The notes beneath the pieces were generated by a model, which worked only from the letters and a program-made list of their open reading frames with translations, did no database searches and was not told where the DNA came from. Both the position numbers and the translations under genes were made by a program. From Rhodospirillales bacterium (GTDB lineage Bacteria > Pseudomonadota > Alphaproteobacteria > Acetobacterales > Acetobacteraceae), in contig CANFKS010000002.1 in the NCBI GenBank assembly GCA_947447625.1, positions 52,392-116,391 of the forward strand: a stretch of 64,000 bases of DNA. Reading direction: 5' to 3'. Below, one piece after another: positions 25,848 to 35,431 of the stretch (position 1 is the first letter of the stretch; every line of letters begins with the position of its first letter).

Positions 25848-27381
25848 CGGAACCGGACCCGGCGCGGCTGAGCCGGCTCACCTCATGGTTCAATGTGTAT
25901 TGGACTTGCAGGAAATTCGTGATCAGCGCCTTGATCTTCCGCTCCTCGTCCAGACGGATGGCGGAGCGATCGACCTGCACTCCGACCGAGAGCAGGATGC
26001 TGCGCGAGCCACCTCCAAGGATGCTCTGGCGGGCCAGCAGGACCCGCCCACCGAGTCCGCCAGGCGCCGGATTTCCGCCCGTCCACAGGGCAGTCGCGGT
26101 CATGTACGAACCGCTCGGCGTGCCATTGGCGATAAGGTATGACCAGCCCGGACCGACAGCGATACGCCCGCCGGTCGTCTCTTCGGCACGGCTCTCGTTG
26201 GTCAACCGGGAGCGCGCATGGCCGATCGCCGACCAGGTGCTCCGCGCGGAAAAAACCTGCGCCGAGACGAGCAGCACGCCCTGCGGACAGGTGAAGCGCA
26301 CCTGTTCGCTGCCGGCCACCAGTCCCGGCTCCGCAACGCCCTCCCGGCATCCGATCGGGGTGATCCATGTGAAATGCTCAGGAACCGTCGCGGCAAGACC
26401 TGCTCGATCGATGAGGCAGGCAACCAGCGGTCCGATCCCTGAGATCACAACGACGAGCAAAGCCACCGGCAGCAATCGACCCGCCGCAGGGACCGGCACG
26501 GCACTTGGCACTGCGACGCGCCCGACCCCATCCTGGCGAAACGGCAGCCCGACCGCGATCAGCAACAGGGTCACCGCCGAGAAGAAGACCCAGCCATAGA
26601 TGATGTGGTCAGCCGCCGCCGCCTCGGCGCTGCCCAGCACATATCCGAGCACAATGATCCCCAAGGCCCGAAACCAGTTGGCGATGATGGGCACGACGAT
26701 CGAGGCCAGGATAAAAAAAGCGCGCCGCCACAGGCTGCGATACATCAGGCAGGCATACAGGACCCCAAATGCAATCGAGGCAATCAGGAAGCGCAGACCG
26801 GCGCAGGCTTCCGCGATAAAGAACCGGCCGCCCGGCACGTCAATCAGATAGCCGTCGGTCTCGTGCGGAATATCGAGCACATTCAGCCCAAATTCAGTGA
26901 AGACCGCCGTCCAATACTGCAGCAACGGGGTGATGAAGGCCCCGAACGGGACCAGGAAATACAGATACAGCAACGGCGCCGCCAACGCGGCCGCCATCCG
27001 CCAGCCCAGCACCGAAAGAAACAGCACCTCGACCAAGCTGATCGCCATCAGTTGCCGCCCCTCCATAATCCCGAGCCGCTCCGCCACAAACCAGGCGATA
27101 CCGATAGGGAGCGCCGCGAGCCCGGCCCATCGCAGCGGAACCACCGGCTCGGCCAGGATCCCGGCGCGCCGCTCCCAGGCCAGATAGAGCACGATCGGCA
27201 GGACAAAGAGGCAATGACTGTAAGCGGTGCTGTCCATCCACACCCGGTAAGCCGCCGCCACCTCGGTAGAGAACGCATAGCCCAGGACCGCAAGCCCAGC
27301 TGCCAGCACGAGCAAGGGGCCGTGCAGGGTGCGCAACAGGTCCTGTAATCCGGGCGGTGGTGTTTCGACGGTTGTGTTCAT
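25840..27381 (-). CDS. xrtA: Exosortase A with C-terminal EpsI domain
   Basis: A 513-residue polytopic membrane protease-transpeptidase. The exosortase core has about eight spans and the catalytic set Cys193 (FIAEACAGLRF), Arg238 (NWFRALGI) and His259 (ADHIIYGW). From residue 300 an EpsI-type periplasmic domain follows, the layout of the XrtA subgroup. The ATG at 27381 is 7 bases after the FemAB stop; an upstream ATG at 27420 overlaps it. Family knowledge: exosortases process PEP-CTERM proteins during export. No PEP-CTERM substrate is seen in this window. Confidence 0.93.
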   Translation of the reverse strand: MNTTVETPPPGLQDLLRTLHGPLLVLAAGLAVLGYAFSTEVAAAYRVWMDSTAYSHCLFVLPIVLYLAWERRAGILAEPVVPLRWAGLAALPIGIAWFVAERLGIMEGRQLMAISLVEVLFLSVLGWRMAAALAAPLLYLYFLVPFGAFITPLLQYWTAVFTEFGLNVLDIPHETDGYLIDVPGGRFFIAEACAGLRFLIASIAFGVLYACLMYRSLWRRAFFILASIVVPIIANWFRALGIIVLGYVLGSAEAAAADHIIYGWVFFSAVTLLLIAVGLPFRQDGVGRVAVPSAVPVPAAGRLLPVALLVVVISGIGPLVACLIDRAGLAATVPEHFTWITPIGCREGVAEPGLVAGSEQVRFTCPQGVLLVSAQVFSARSTWSAIGHARSRLTNESRAEETTGGRIAVGPGWSYLIANGTPSGSYMTATALWTGGNPAPGGLGGRVLLARQSILGGGSRSILLSVGVQVDRSAIRLDEERKIKALITNFLQVQYTLNHEVSRLSRAGSGSGG

Positions 27382-27388
27382 GTCGGCG

Positions 27389-28432
27389 TCACCCCAGCCC
27401 GCGCACGATCGGCGGGCCAATCAGGTTGGCAAGCGACAGCGGCAGCCGCTTCCAGGCCGCAATAAAGAGGCGATATTTCGGGTTCAACGGGTTGATGTCC
27501 GGAATCGCCGCGCCGGGCGCCAACCGGAATCGGTAATGCAGTGGAACCGGGACAAAACCCCAGTTCTTTTTGAACGAAAAGGCGCCCGTCCCGAGCTTGC
27601 TGCGCCCGAAGTCGAACAAGGTATAGCCCCGCGCCGCCGCGCGGCGCATGACCTCCCAATACATGAAGTCATTGCCATAGCGCTCACGTGCAACCGCCCG
27701 GCCGCCGCCGTAATAGGGCAGCACTTCATCACGGAAGTAGAAATTCAGTACTGAGGCGATTGCCTGCTCACCATCCAGGACCGTCACGATGTCGCATGCG
27801 TCGCCGAAAACCTCGCGCAGGATCTGGAAATAGCGGCGCGCGAACACCGGGGTGCCGAGATTGCGCACGCTTTCGGCGTATATGGCATGCAGCCGCGCGG
27901 CATCCGTATCGATCACCGAACACAGCCCGCGATCAATACCTTTACGCACCATCGCTCTCTGCTTGCGCGGAATGCCCTTCAAATTCGTCTCGTCGCTCGC
28001 AGCAATCGGCTTTCGGAACGTGACATACAAATCGGGCCGCGCCGGCCATTTCGCCTCGTCAAGCCACGCGATCGGAAGCCGGGAGCGGAACTCAAGCACC
28101 GGCACGCCGCGTGCCTTCATCAGCCCCTCGGCATGCGCAGCCAGCGCCTGGCCCGCTTCGGCATCAGCCGCCAACGGTCCGCCATAAACGCAAAATGGCA
28201 ACGATATCATGTTGTTGCCGAAAAATACTGTCTTGACGTGGCCAAGCGGCAACACGCCGACGATAGCGCCGTCACGCTCCGCGTAGACGTAGTGCGTCCG
28301 ATGTCCGAAGGCGCGCGCAATCACAATGCGCCACGCCGCGAGATGGAAGAACGAGCCTTCCGGATGGGCCCGCACGAACCCATCCCAGGCCGGCGCCGCA
28401 GCGTCGTCGAGTTCCCGGCAAATTACCGCCAC
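27389..28432 (-). CDS. FemAB family XrtA/PEP-CTERM system-associated protein
   Basis: A 347-residue GNAT-fold FemAB-like protein of the XrtA-linked subfamily. Key segments are HPEGSFFHLAAWRIVIARAF near the N-terminus, KGIPRKQRAMVRKGIDRGL, YYGGGRAVARERYGNDFMYW, and FDFGRSKLGTGAFSFKKNWGF. GTG start at 28432, four bases after the stop of the deacetylase gene; longer versions would overlap it. A role in transferring an aminoacyl or acyl group to the polysaccharide is presumed for the family. Confidence 0.92.
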   Translation of the reverse strand: MAVICRELDDAAAPAWDGFVRAHPEGSFFHLAAWRIVIARAFGHRTHYVYAERDGAIVGVLPLGHVKTVFFGNNMISLPFCVYGGPLAADAEAGQALAAHAEGLMKARGVPVLEFRSRLPIAWLDEAKWPARPDLYVTFRKPIAASDETNLKGIPRKQRAMVRKGIDRGLCSVIDTDAARLHAIYAESVRNLGTPVFARRYFQILREVFGDACDIVTVLDGEQAIASVLNFYFRDEVLPYYGGGRAVARERYGNDFMYWEVMRRAAARGYTLFDFGRSKLGTGAFSFKKNWGFVPVPLHYRFRLAPGAAIPDINPLNPKYRLFIAAWKRLPLSLANLIGPPIVRGLG

Positions 28433-28436
28433 GTCG

Positions 28437-29324
28437 TCAATCCTCCGCGTTCCAGCAGCGCTCGAATACGCGATCCATCCGATCCCATTGGAAATCATGG
28501 AGCAGTTGGTCAAGGCGGCCCGACATCGCACCGAGGTTCACGTAGTGACGGAACCGGGCCAAGGCCGATGCGCCGGCCATGCGGGGCTGCGCAGGATCCA
28601 CCTCCCAAGGATGGAAGTAGAAAACCGCCGGTTTACGCTCGCCGCGGTTGAGGTGCCGGACGCCGGTACGGAACAGGCGATACGGCAGGAGGCGGAAATA
28701 CCCACCGCCCGCACAGGGCAGATTGCGCGAGCCGATGCGAACCGTCGTCATCGGTATCTCCCACATCGCGGACTCGACGACGCGATAGGCAAAGCGCGGC
28801 CCACTCGGATCGCCGTAGAGATCATGCAGGATCGGGTAGATGGAGGAACTGTATCGGTATCCAGCCTCCTCCAGCAACGCATGGGCCCACGGCGTGCGCG
28901 GGCCCATCGAAAACGTCGGCGCGCGATACCCGGTGACGGCGACGCCGCCGATGTCCTCCAGGAGTTCCCGCGCACGGCGGACATCGGCACGGAAACCACC
29001 TGGCGTGAGCGAATAGATCGGCTGATGACCGAACCCGTGGCTCGCCAGTTCATGCCCCCCCGCAACAATCCGACGCACCATCGATGGATAACGCTTGGCA
29101 ATCCAGCCAAGCGTAAAAAATGTCCCATGCACACCATGGGCTTCGAACTGCATCAGGATGCGCTCGACATTCGCCTCGACCCGGCAATCGAAACCCTCCC
29201 ATTGAGCCGGCGAGACAACGTTTGCAAAGGCCTGGACCTGGAAATAATCCTCTACGTCAACGCTCATGGCGTTCACGATCTTCGCGGGGTCGTCCAGGAC
29301 ACGTGAGGGGGCTAAATCTGCCAT
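28437..29324 (-). CDS. XrtA system polysaccharide deacetylase
   Basis: A 295-residue NodB-fold deacetylase of the XrtA-linked subfamily. It has MSVDVEDYFQVQAF with the metal-site Asp pair, HGTFFTLGWIAKRYP, HELASHGFGHQPIY with two metal histidines, the GYRAPTFS catalytic arginine block, and FYFHPWEVDP. ATG at 29324; its first 13 bases overlap the ATPase gene. No signal peptide is evident. It probably removes N-acetyl groups from the nascent or lipid-linked polysaccharide. Confidence 0.93.
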   Translation of the reverse strand: MADLAPSRVLDDPAKIVNAMSVDVEDYFQVQAFANVVSPAQWEGFDCRVEANVERILMQFEAHGVHGTFFTLGWIAKRYPSMVRRIVAGGHELASHGFGHQPIYSLTPGGFRADVRRARELLEDIGGVAVTGYRAPTFSMGPRTPWAHALLEEAGYRYSSSIYPILHDLYGDPSGPRFAYRVVESAMWEIPMTTVRIGSRNLPCAGGGYFRLLPYRLFRTGVRHLNRGERKPAVFYFHPWEVDPAQPRMAGASALARFRHYVNLGAMSGRLDQLLHDFQWDRMDRVFERCWNAED

Positions 29325-30361
29325 TGCCGCGCCGCGTTGAAGCCGCTGAACATGTCCATCAAGCGCTGGGACCCCTGTTCGAGCCGCGCCACCGCGTCCT
29401 CGAGCGCTTCGATACGCCGTTCCATCGCGGCAGAGGTCGGGGCATACTCCCCCTGGAAGCCAAAGCCGCCAGTGCCTTGGAATGGCTCTCCACGCTGGGT
29501 CGCCGTATCGCTCCCGGGGCCGGATCCGCCCCCTCCAGCACCACCCTCAAGATCGCGCTGCAACTCGGCCGCCGTGTTGTCGACCATCGGGCCGGTGATC
29601 ATGGTGCTTTCCTCGAGCGAGCCGTAGAGCAGGACACGTGAGCACAACCGATTGATCCGGCGCGGTATTCCGCCCGTATGGCGATGCATGGCACCGAACG
29701 CGCCGTCAGTGAAGGCCGGGTTGTTATGCCACCCCACCGCGTTCAACCGATATTCGATGTAGGCCCGCGTCTCCTCCTCCGAAAGCGGCCCCAGATGATA
29801 CGAGGCCAGGACGCGCTGGCGCAGCTGGTCGAGGTCCGGACTGGCCAGCGTGCGGCGGAACTGCGGCTGGCCCAGCAGAATCGTCTGCAATACCGAATGA
29901 CCGCCCTCGATTGTGACATTGGAGAGCATGCGCAACTCCTCCAGCGCCTGCAGCGGCAGGTTCTGCGCCTCATCCACCACCAGCAGACAACGCCGCCCCC
30001 CGGCGGCATAGGCCCGCAGCATGTCCTGGAAATCGCGCAGCAGGGTCGCCTTGTCGAGGCCCGAGGCGTTGATGCCGAAGGCAGTCATCGTCAGTCGGAA
30101 CAGATCCTCGCCCGACACCTGCGTCGTATTAATCCGAGCCAGCAGGTAGGTGTCCCGATCAAGTTCCGACCACAAGCGCTCCACCAGCGTCGTCTTACCT
30201 GCGCCAACCTCGCCGGTAACAATGATGAAACCTTCAGCTTGCGAAAGCCCATAGATCAAATGGGCAATCGCCCGGCTATGCCCCTTAGAGCCGAAAAAAA
30301 ACCGGCTGTCCGGCGTCAGTTGGAACGGCATCGCCGCGAAATCGTAGAATGTCTCGTACAT
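29312..30361 (-). CDS. XrtA/PEP-CTERM system-associated AAA ATPase (ExeA-like)
   Basis: A 349-residue cytoplasmic ATPase. The start MYETFYDFAAMPFQLTPD is typical. Walker A is GEVGAGKTT (residues 50-58), Walker B LLVVDEAQN, and sensor region ILLGQPQFRRTL. After residue 270 it has a glycine-rich linker and a short C-terminal coiled coil (RRIEALEDAVARLEQ). In XrtA loci this gene always accompanies the chain-length and kinase genes; its exact role is not established. Confidence 0.93.
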   Translation of the reverse strand: MYETFYDFAAMPFQLTPDSRFFFGSKGHSRAIAHLIYGLSQAEGFIIVTGEVGAGKTTLVERLWSELDRDTYLLARINTTQVSGEDLFRLTMTAFGINASGLDKATLLRDFQDMLRAYAAGGRRCLLVVDEAQNLPLQALEELRMLSNVTIEGGHSVLQTILLGQPQFRRTLASPDLDQLRQRVLASYHLGPLSEEETRAYIEYRLNAVGWHNNPAFTDGAFGAMHRHTGGIPRRINRLCSRVLLYGSLEESTMITGPMVDNTAAELQRDLEGGAGGGGSGPGSDTATQRGEPFQGTGGFGFQGEYAPTSAAMERRIEALEDAVARLEQGSQRLMDMFSGFNAARQWQI

Positions 30362-30366
30362 GTCTA

Positions 30367-32004
30367 TCAGAACGCCTTGCGCAACCCGACCACCACGAGA
30401 TCCCGCACTGGCGCAAATCCAAAGGTCTGCCCGGTCGAAACCATGTGCGAAATCAGAATATTGATCGAGAGTGTCTCAGACAGAAGATATTGAGCGGAAA
30501 CGCTGACCGCGGTGGTCGTCGTGTCGGTCTTGAGCAGCGGAGCGCTGCGGACACCATATTGAAGCGATGCCGACGTCGTGAACACCTCCGAAATCAGATG
30601 CTTCCAGATCGCCGCGGTGTTCATGCTGGTGTTGGAGCCAAATCCGCTCCCACCACCGCCGGAAAGCAGGACATATTCCGAGTTCGACCAGTCCAGCGTG
30701 ATGACGTCGCGGTCGAGGAGATAGACGCCCGACACTGAAGCAACCGTGCTACGGTAGACGCCTGGCTGCTGGTTGAGCAGGTTCCCCAATTGCACCGGCG
30801 CGCCGGACGCGCGATCAACTGCCACCCCGGCAGGGCCGCTGACGGTGCCGGCGAGCGCATTCTGGAGGTTTTGCAAATCGGTGCCGACGCCCTGACTGTA
30901 GCGGGCGAGCAGCCGGATACGCGCCGAGGGCGCATAGGTGCCGTCAAACGAAAAACTGCTCGCGCCTTGCTGACGGCCATATTTGGCGGTGATCGCGCTG
31001 TCTGGATTCGGCGTCAGCACCACACCGGCCGACCAGGTCAACCCGTCGATCTTCTTTGGTCCACCAGGCCCATATATGATCGTTTCATGCCCGAGGCTGC
31101 CCGTGGCAGTGACCGTCCGGGTCAGTGCGTAGCCGGCCGCCGCGGTCACCGTTTCGCTGTGTGCCCCTCGATAGACCCCACTCCCGTCATACTGCGCCGC
31201 CATTGCCGCCAGGCTGCCCTTGATGCGCCCGAAGTCAGGGCCGGTGGCAATCGACACCGCCTCGTGTTGCGAGGAGAAATTGCCGGTCGTACCGTCGGTC
31301 AACGTCAAGGTCGATTGTGGGGCGAGCGGCGAGCGGCTGGTCTGCGATATCGTATAGCCGGCGTTCAGGATGGCGAAATCGCCGAAGCGCTTTTGCAGAT
31401 AGGGGGCCGCGCTGAAATGACTTGTCTGCACTTCATTCACCCGGCCCGAACTGCCCGTGCTCGGCACCGCATAGCCGAGCAAAGGCTGGGTGGCGGCATA
31501 GCCTCGCAGGTCTGTGAACAGCAGGTCCGGCACCAAGGTCGCAGCCAGGTTCGCGTTGAGATCATGGGTGAATCCGGATTCCGCGCGATGCAGCGCATAG
31601 AGGTTGTAGGATGGGCTATACGCCAGCGCGCCCTTGAGCCGCTGCGCATCGAGAGTCCCCGCAAAAATCGGCGTTATGCGCGTGATAAAGTCGCGACCAC
31701 GGCCACGCGGCAGCAGCACCGCACTGTCGTAGGTTTCGCTGAGTTCGATGGACGGGGAAAAATTCCACCGCCGGTCCGACAGTGTCTTCGGGCCGGATTC
31801 CATCGCGTTCTCAAACTGTTTTCGCAGATCGCCGACCCGAACATCGGCGCCGTAGGCCGGCAACACGCCCTGCGCCGCGGCGCGTGTAAAGACCGTGATC
31901 GCCGAGACAGCCGCCACGGAGGCGAGCAGTGCCGCGCACCGCCGCTCCTGCCATCCATGCCGGCCGCGGCTAAGAATAGGTACCAAAATAGTGGTACGCA
32001 CCAA
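30367..32004 (-). CDS. PEP-CTERM system-associated outer membrane beta-barrel protein
   Basis: About 545 residues with a signal sequence (ALLASVAAVSAITVFTRAAAQG) and a long series of alternating amphipathic strands ending in VVGLRKAF, a C-terminal phenylalanine as in outer membrane barrels. Early block FSPSIELSETYDSAVLLP matches the TIGR03016-type family of XrtA loci. The longest start is a TTG at 32004, overlapping the kinase gene by 35 bases; a GTG at 32001 is equally possible. It may form the outer-membrane part of the export route. Confidence 0.88.
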   Translation of the reverse strand: MVRTTILVPILSRGRHGWQERRCAALLASVAAVSAITVFTRAAAQGVLPAYGADVRVGDLRKQFENAMESGPKTLSDRRWNFSPSIELSETYDSAVLLPRGRGRDFITRITPIFAGTLDAQRLKGALAYSPSYNLYALHRAESGFTHDLNANLAATLVPDLLFTDLRGYAATQPLLGYAVPSTGSSGRVNEVQTSHFSAAPYLQKRFGDFAILNAGYTISQTSRSPLAPQSTLTLTDGTTGNFSSQHEAVSIATGPDFGRIKGSLAAMAAQYDGSGVYRGAHSETVTAAAGYALTRTVTATGSLGHETIIYGPGGPKKIDGLTWSAGVVLTPNPDSAITAKYGRQQGASSFSFDGTYAPSARIRLLARYSQGVGTDLQNLQNALAGTVSGPAGVAVDRASGAPVQLGNLLNQQPGVYRSTVASVSGVYLLDRDVITLDWSNSEYVLLSGGGGSGFGSNTSMNTAAIWKHLISEVFTTSASLQYGVRSAPLLKTDTTTTAVSVSAQYLLSETLSINILISHMVSTGQTFGFAPVRDLVVVGLRKAF

Positions 32005-32932
32005 ACGTATAGCTCGTCGTCAGGCGGACCTTATTGAGCATCAACGTGATCGATGGGCAGGCCTTGATGAGATCGAGCGCAGCAACCACCTCGTTGCGCT
32101 GTGTCCGCTCGGCTTCCACCACCAGCACGATCTGACCGACAAAGGGCGCCAAGGTCGATGGATCCGACGTCGACAGGCAAGGCGGCGCGTCAAGCAGGAC
32201 GACAGCATTCGGGAAGCGGCGCGCAATCCGCTCAACCAGCATCGACACCGGACGCGCTGGCGCGATTCCGCTGCCGATGCTGTGGTCCCGGCCGTTGGTG
32301 ATCAGCGAAAGATGTGGGATCGCAGTGCGGATGATCACATCCTCGATGCGCATCGACACAGTGGCGCTGAGATCCAGCAGACCGGGCCGGTCAGCCAACC
32401 CGAGTTCCGCCGTCAGCGATCCCTGCTTGGCGTCCACGTCCACCCATAGAACCTCGCGCTGCGTGTGCTGCGCGATCGAACCCGCCAGGTTCAGCGAGGA
32501 GAAGCTCTTGCCCTCGCCCGGACGGGCGCTGGTCACCATCAGGACATTCGGTGCGCCGCGGCCAGCGCTGTAGTTGGAATGCATGGTCCGCAGGATATGG
32601 CCCACAGTGATGCGGAATTCCTCGGAAATCCGAGTGCGTACCTTGTGTCCGACAACCAACCCGGCGCGTTCGAGCGCAGCCATGTCGAGTTGCGACAAAC
32701 CGCTGACCCCGCCCATCGATCGCGGGTTCATCGTGTCGGTCACGGCCGGCGAAATCGGGTGCGGATCGATCATGGCACCGAACGCATCCTGGTCCGATCC
32801 GCCGGCATTTGCCCCCCCCACGGCATCCTTGCGGGTATCGCGCTTCAGCACGGGCTGCACCGCAGCCAATCCACCAACGCCGCGCAACCGCTCCACAGCC
32901 CGCTCGACAAGGTGGAAGGGATCGATTGCCAT
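31970..32932 (-). CDS. XrtA-associated tyrosine autokinase (BY-kinase)
   Basis: A 320-residue cytoplasmic BY-kinase-like P-loop ATPase. Walker A is SARPGEGKSFS (about 135-145), Walker A' WVDVDAKQGS, Walker B VVLLDAPPCL. The C-terminal tail has several tyrosines (TTSYTFGAYHYFGTYS), the usual autophosphorylation cluster. In XrtA loci it pairs with the adjacent chain-length protein to control polymer length. An eight-C run sits at 32812-32819 in the N-terminal linker. Gap to the chain-length gene is two bases. Confidence 0.93.
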   Translation of the reverse strand: MAIDPFHLVERAVERLRGVGGLAAVQPVLKRDTRKDAVGGANAGGSDQDAFGAMIDPHPISPAVTDTMNPRSMGGVSGLSQLDMAALERAGLVVGHKVRTRISEEFRITVGHILRTMHSNYSAGRGAPNVLMVTSARPGEGKSFSSLNLAGSIAQHTQREVLWVDVDAKQGSLTAELGLADRPGLLDLSATVSMRIEDVIIRTAIPHLSLITNGRDHSIGSGIAPARPVSMLVERIARRFPNAVVLLDAPPCLSTSDPSTLAPFVGQIVLVVEAERTQRNEVVAALDLIKACPSITLMLNKVRLTTSYTFGAYHYFGTYS

Positions 32933-32934
32933 GT

Positions 32935-34575
32935 TCAGAGCCCACCCGATGCGCGGCTGATGCGATACATCAACACTCCATAGATGCCACCCAACAGCAG
33001 AACCACGAAGCTGAACATCATCACCGAGGCGACCCGCCCACGCGTAACCGTCGCGTTGAGCAGTGAAACGCCTCCGGCAACCGGCAGTCCGAGATCGCGC
33101 AACTCATCGATCGTATGGTAGGACTGGTCGAACTGCACCAACATGACCGCCGTAGCCAGACCCGCGCCAACGCCCAAAGCCAGCAGGACCGAAATCAGCA
33201 GCATACGCTTTGGCGCGACTGGATTCTGCGGCACCTGAGGTGGATCAATCACCTGGATCTTGATTTTGTCGGCATCCGCCTCGGCGGCAGTCGAGATCCG
33301 CATGGATTCGCGCCGGGCCACAAGTTCGTCGTAATTCTTCCGCAGCACATCGTAGTCACGATTCAGGTTCAGGAACTCGGCCTGAACACCGGGGGCACTC
33401 CGCGCCATCTCCTCCAGCCGATCACGTTCGCGCGTCGCATCGGCTATCTGCCGCTGCATCGACGCGATTCCGGATTCGGTCTCATAAAGCCGCACCTTGA
33501 GCTGCTCAAAAACAGCATTCTGCGACGAACGCACGGCACGGCCCGCCGGGACGGCTGGCTTGCCGCCCTTCTCCTCGGTAGCCTTAACCGCCGCCCCTCC
33601 AGAGGCGGCCTTCTGCTCGGCCGCTTTCCCTGCATCGGCGGCCACAATTATGTCGACCTGAGCCTTCAAGGCCTCAAGTCGCTTTTTGGCTGAAACAACG
33701 TCCGGGTGATTTTCGGTGTAGCGCAACCGCAACTCGGCCAAATCGTTCTGAGCCTGCTCAACCCTGGGATCTCTCAGTGATCCCGCCCGACTGTAAAGCC
33801 CAGGCTGGCCCCACGGTTGCTGAATTGCTTCGTTCTCAGTGACGATGAGCTGCGGCGTATTGGTCAGTTCGCGGTTCAAGATATCTCGCTTGGCGATCAG
33901 ATCCGCAATTTGCCCCTGCAACTGGCGAAGCGCGCCCTGAGCCTGGTCCAGGCGGTTGCCACCGGTATCGCCCATCGGCAACAAATCAAGATACTTCGCC
34001 CGAAAATCCGCCCGTTTGCGTTCCGCCGCCCGCAACTGCTGCTCGTAGACGGACAATTGCTGCTGCAGGAACGACTGTGCATTTTCCATCTCAGAGCGGT
34101 TGTTGCCCGTCTTGCTCTCGATGAACGTCGTCAGGATGGTCTGCACCACATCGAATGCGAGCTTTGGCGTGGTGTTGCGATAAGTGATGGTGAACAGGTT
34201 CCGCGTCTGCGGCGTGATCTTGATTTCGGCCCCAAGTTTACCAACCAGCGTCTCGAGATCGGACAAGCCGGTGATCGTCAGGTCGAGATCGGTGTTTGAC
34301 ACCAGTTTTTCGAGATTGGGACGGCTTAAAAGCGTCCGCTGCAAGACATCGAGTTGACTCGACAGCGCGCTATCGATCGACAAACCCTTCAGGAGCGGCG
34401 TCAACACCGCATCGGCATCGACATAGAGCCGTGCGCTCGCCTCATACTGGCTGGGGATGGCGAAGACGAACACCCAGCCCCCACCACAAACCAACCATGC
34501 CACCGCCACGGCCATCCAGCGGTAGCCCCACGCCGCCAGCAGCGTGCGGCGAACCATGATCAGAAGGGTCCCCAT
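32935..34575 (-). CDS. XrtA system chain-length determinant protein (Wzz/GNVR)
   Basis: A 546-residue polysaccharide co-polymerase. Spans lie near residues 20-40 and 510-530, with a long periplasmic coiled-coil between them (ENAQSFLQQQLSVYEQQLRA; RLRYTENHPDVVSAKKRLEAL). The conserved proline-rich block IDPPQVPQNPVAPKR precedes the second span. It controls chain length together with the tyrosine kinase gene just downstream. Start ATG at 34575, 13 bases after the Wza-type gene. Confidence 0.93.
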   Translation of the reverse strand: MGTLLIMVRRTLLAAWGYRWMAVAVAWLVCGGGWVFVFAIPSQYEASARLYVDADAVLTPLLKGLSIDSALSSQLDVLQRTLLSRPNLEKLVSNTDLDLTITGLSDLETLVGKLGAEIKITPQTRNLFTITYRNTTPKLAFDVVQTILTTFIESKTGNNRSEMENAQSFLQQQLSVYEQQLRAAERKRADFRAKYLDLLPMGDTGGNRLDQAQGALRQLQGQIADLIAKRDILNRELTNTPQLIVTENEAIQQPWGQPGLYSRAGSLRDPRVEQAQNDLAELRLRYTENHPDVVSAKKRLEALKAQVDIIVAADAGKAAEQKAASGGAAVKATEEKGGKPAVPAGRAVRSSQNAVFEQLKVRLYETESGIASMQRQIADATRERDRLEEMARSAPGVQAEFLNLNRDYDVLRKNYDELVARRESMRISTAAEADADKIKIQVIDPPQVPQNPVAPKRMLLISVLLALGVGAGLATAVMLVQFDQSYHTIDELRDLGLPVAGGVSLLNATVTRGRVASVMMFSFVVLLLGGIYGVLMYRISRASGGL

Positions 34576-34588
34576 CCGAAGGGTCTCC

Positions 34589-35248
34589 CTAGAACCAGGT
34601 TTCAGGGATGATCAGGGTATCCCCCGGCAGCATTTCGACGTTCTGCTCGATATCGCCATCCTTCAGGAGATCACCCAGCCTCACCTTGATCGTGTCCCGC
34701 CGATCGCCGTTCAGGCGCACGATGATCGCCCGATTGCCCGAGGCGAACTTGGTCAGCCCCTTGGTAACGATCATGACGTCAAGCACGGTCATATGATCAC
34801 GATACGGGATCGCCATCGGCTCAGTCGCAGCCCCGATGACGCGAACCTGGCGGCTGAACGGGCCGATGAAGTTGGACACCATCACCGTGACGATAGGGTC
34901 CTTGACGTATTCCTTCAGCCGGCTCTCGATTTCCTTGCCGAGTTGCGTCGGGGTCTTGCCGGCGGCAACGATGTCAGGGATCAGGGGCATCGAGATCCGC
35001 CCATCAGGCCGCACCGGCAGCGAGGGAACGCTCAACTCCGCGGCGCGGTAGACTGAAATCCCAAGTTGATCGCCTGCCCCGATGACATATTGCGCACTGG
35101 TGCCGGCATCAATTGCATGAGCCTTCGCGGCGGCGGATGTCGGCAGCAGCGCCGCGTCGGACACCGGCCTTGTTTCGGCACAGGCGCCTGTGACTGCGAC
35201 CCCGAGAAAGACTGCACAGCGCCAGAAGGGTTTCGTGGCAGAATTCAT
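34589..35248 (-). CDS. XrtA system polysaccharide export lipoprotein (Wza/EpsE type)
   Basis: A 219-residue lipoprotein. The signal ends in VTGAC, making Cys23 the lipidated residue. The export-protein domain starts with YVIGAGDQLGISVYRAAELS and continues with VRPDGRISMPLIPDI and the SLBB-like VIGAATEPMAIPYRDHMTVLDVMI, ending NVEMLPGDTLIIPE. It forms the outer-membrane/periplasmic export conduit. First gene of the leftward XrtA operon; ATG at 35248 gives the lipoprotein signal, whereas the upstream ATG at 35275 would add an unneeded nine residues. Confidence 0.93.
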   Translation of the reverse strand: MNSATKPFWRCAVFLGVAVTGACAETRPVSDAALLPTSAAAKAHAIDAGTSAQYVIGAGDQLGISVYRAAELSVPSLPVRPDGRISMPLIPDIVAAGKTPTQLGKEIESRLKEYVKDPIVTVMVSNFIGPFSRQVRVIGAATEPMAIPYRDHMTVLDVMIVTKGLTKFASGNRAIIVRLNGDRRDTIKVRLGDLLKDGDIEQNVEMLPGDTLIIPETWF

Positions 35249-35353
35249 GATCGTTCCGGTATTACCAGCATCCAAAGCCCCCCGTCACACGCACCGGTGA
35301 CCTGTTTCATTCGCCCCCCAACTCACCATAATCCGCACACTCCACAACCTCGA

Positions 35354-35382
35354 ATTAAACATAGACATACCTTTTAATGCAA
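35354..35382 (-). promoter_or_regulatory. Candidate sigma-70-type promoter of the XrtA operon
   Basis: On the - strand, TTGCAT (35377-35382) and TTTAAT (35354-35359) are 17 bases apart, about 105 bases before the first gene's ATG. The -10 matches consensus at five of six positions, the -35 at three. Between promoter and ATG a short dyad, GTCAC-8-GTGAC, near 35284-35301 could be an operator. Both are inference. Confidence 0.35.
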
Positions 35383-35431
35383 ACAAAAACATTTTCCGCC
35401 GCGGGGCCCTGGTATGTTTCCTGGGCTGACA

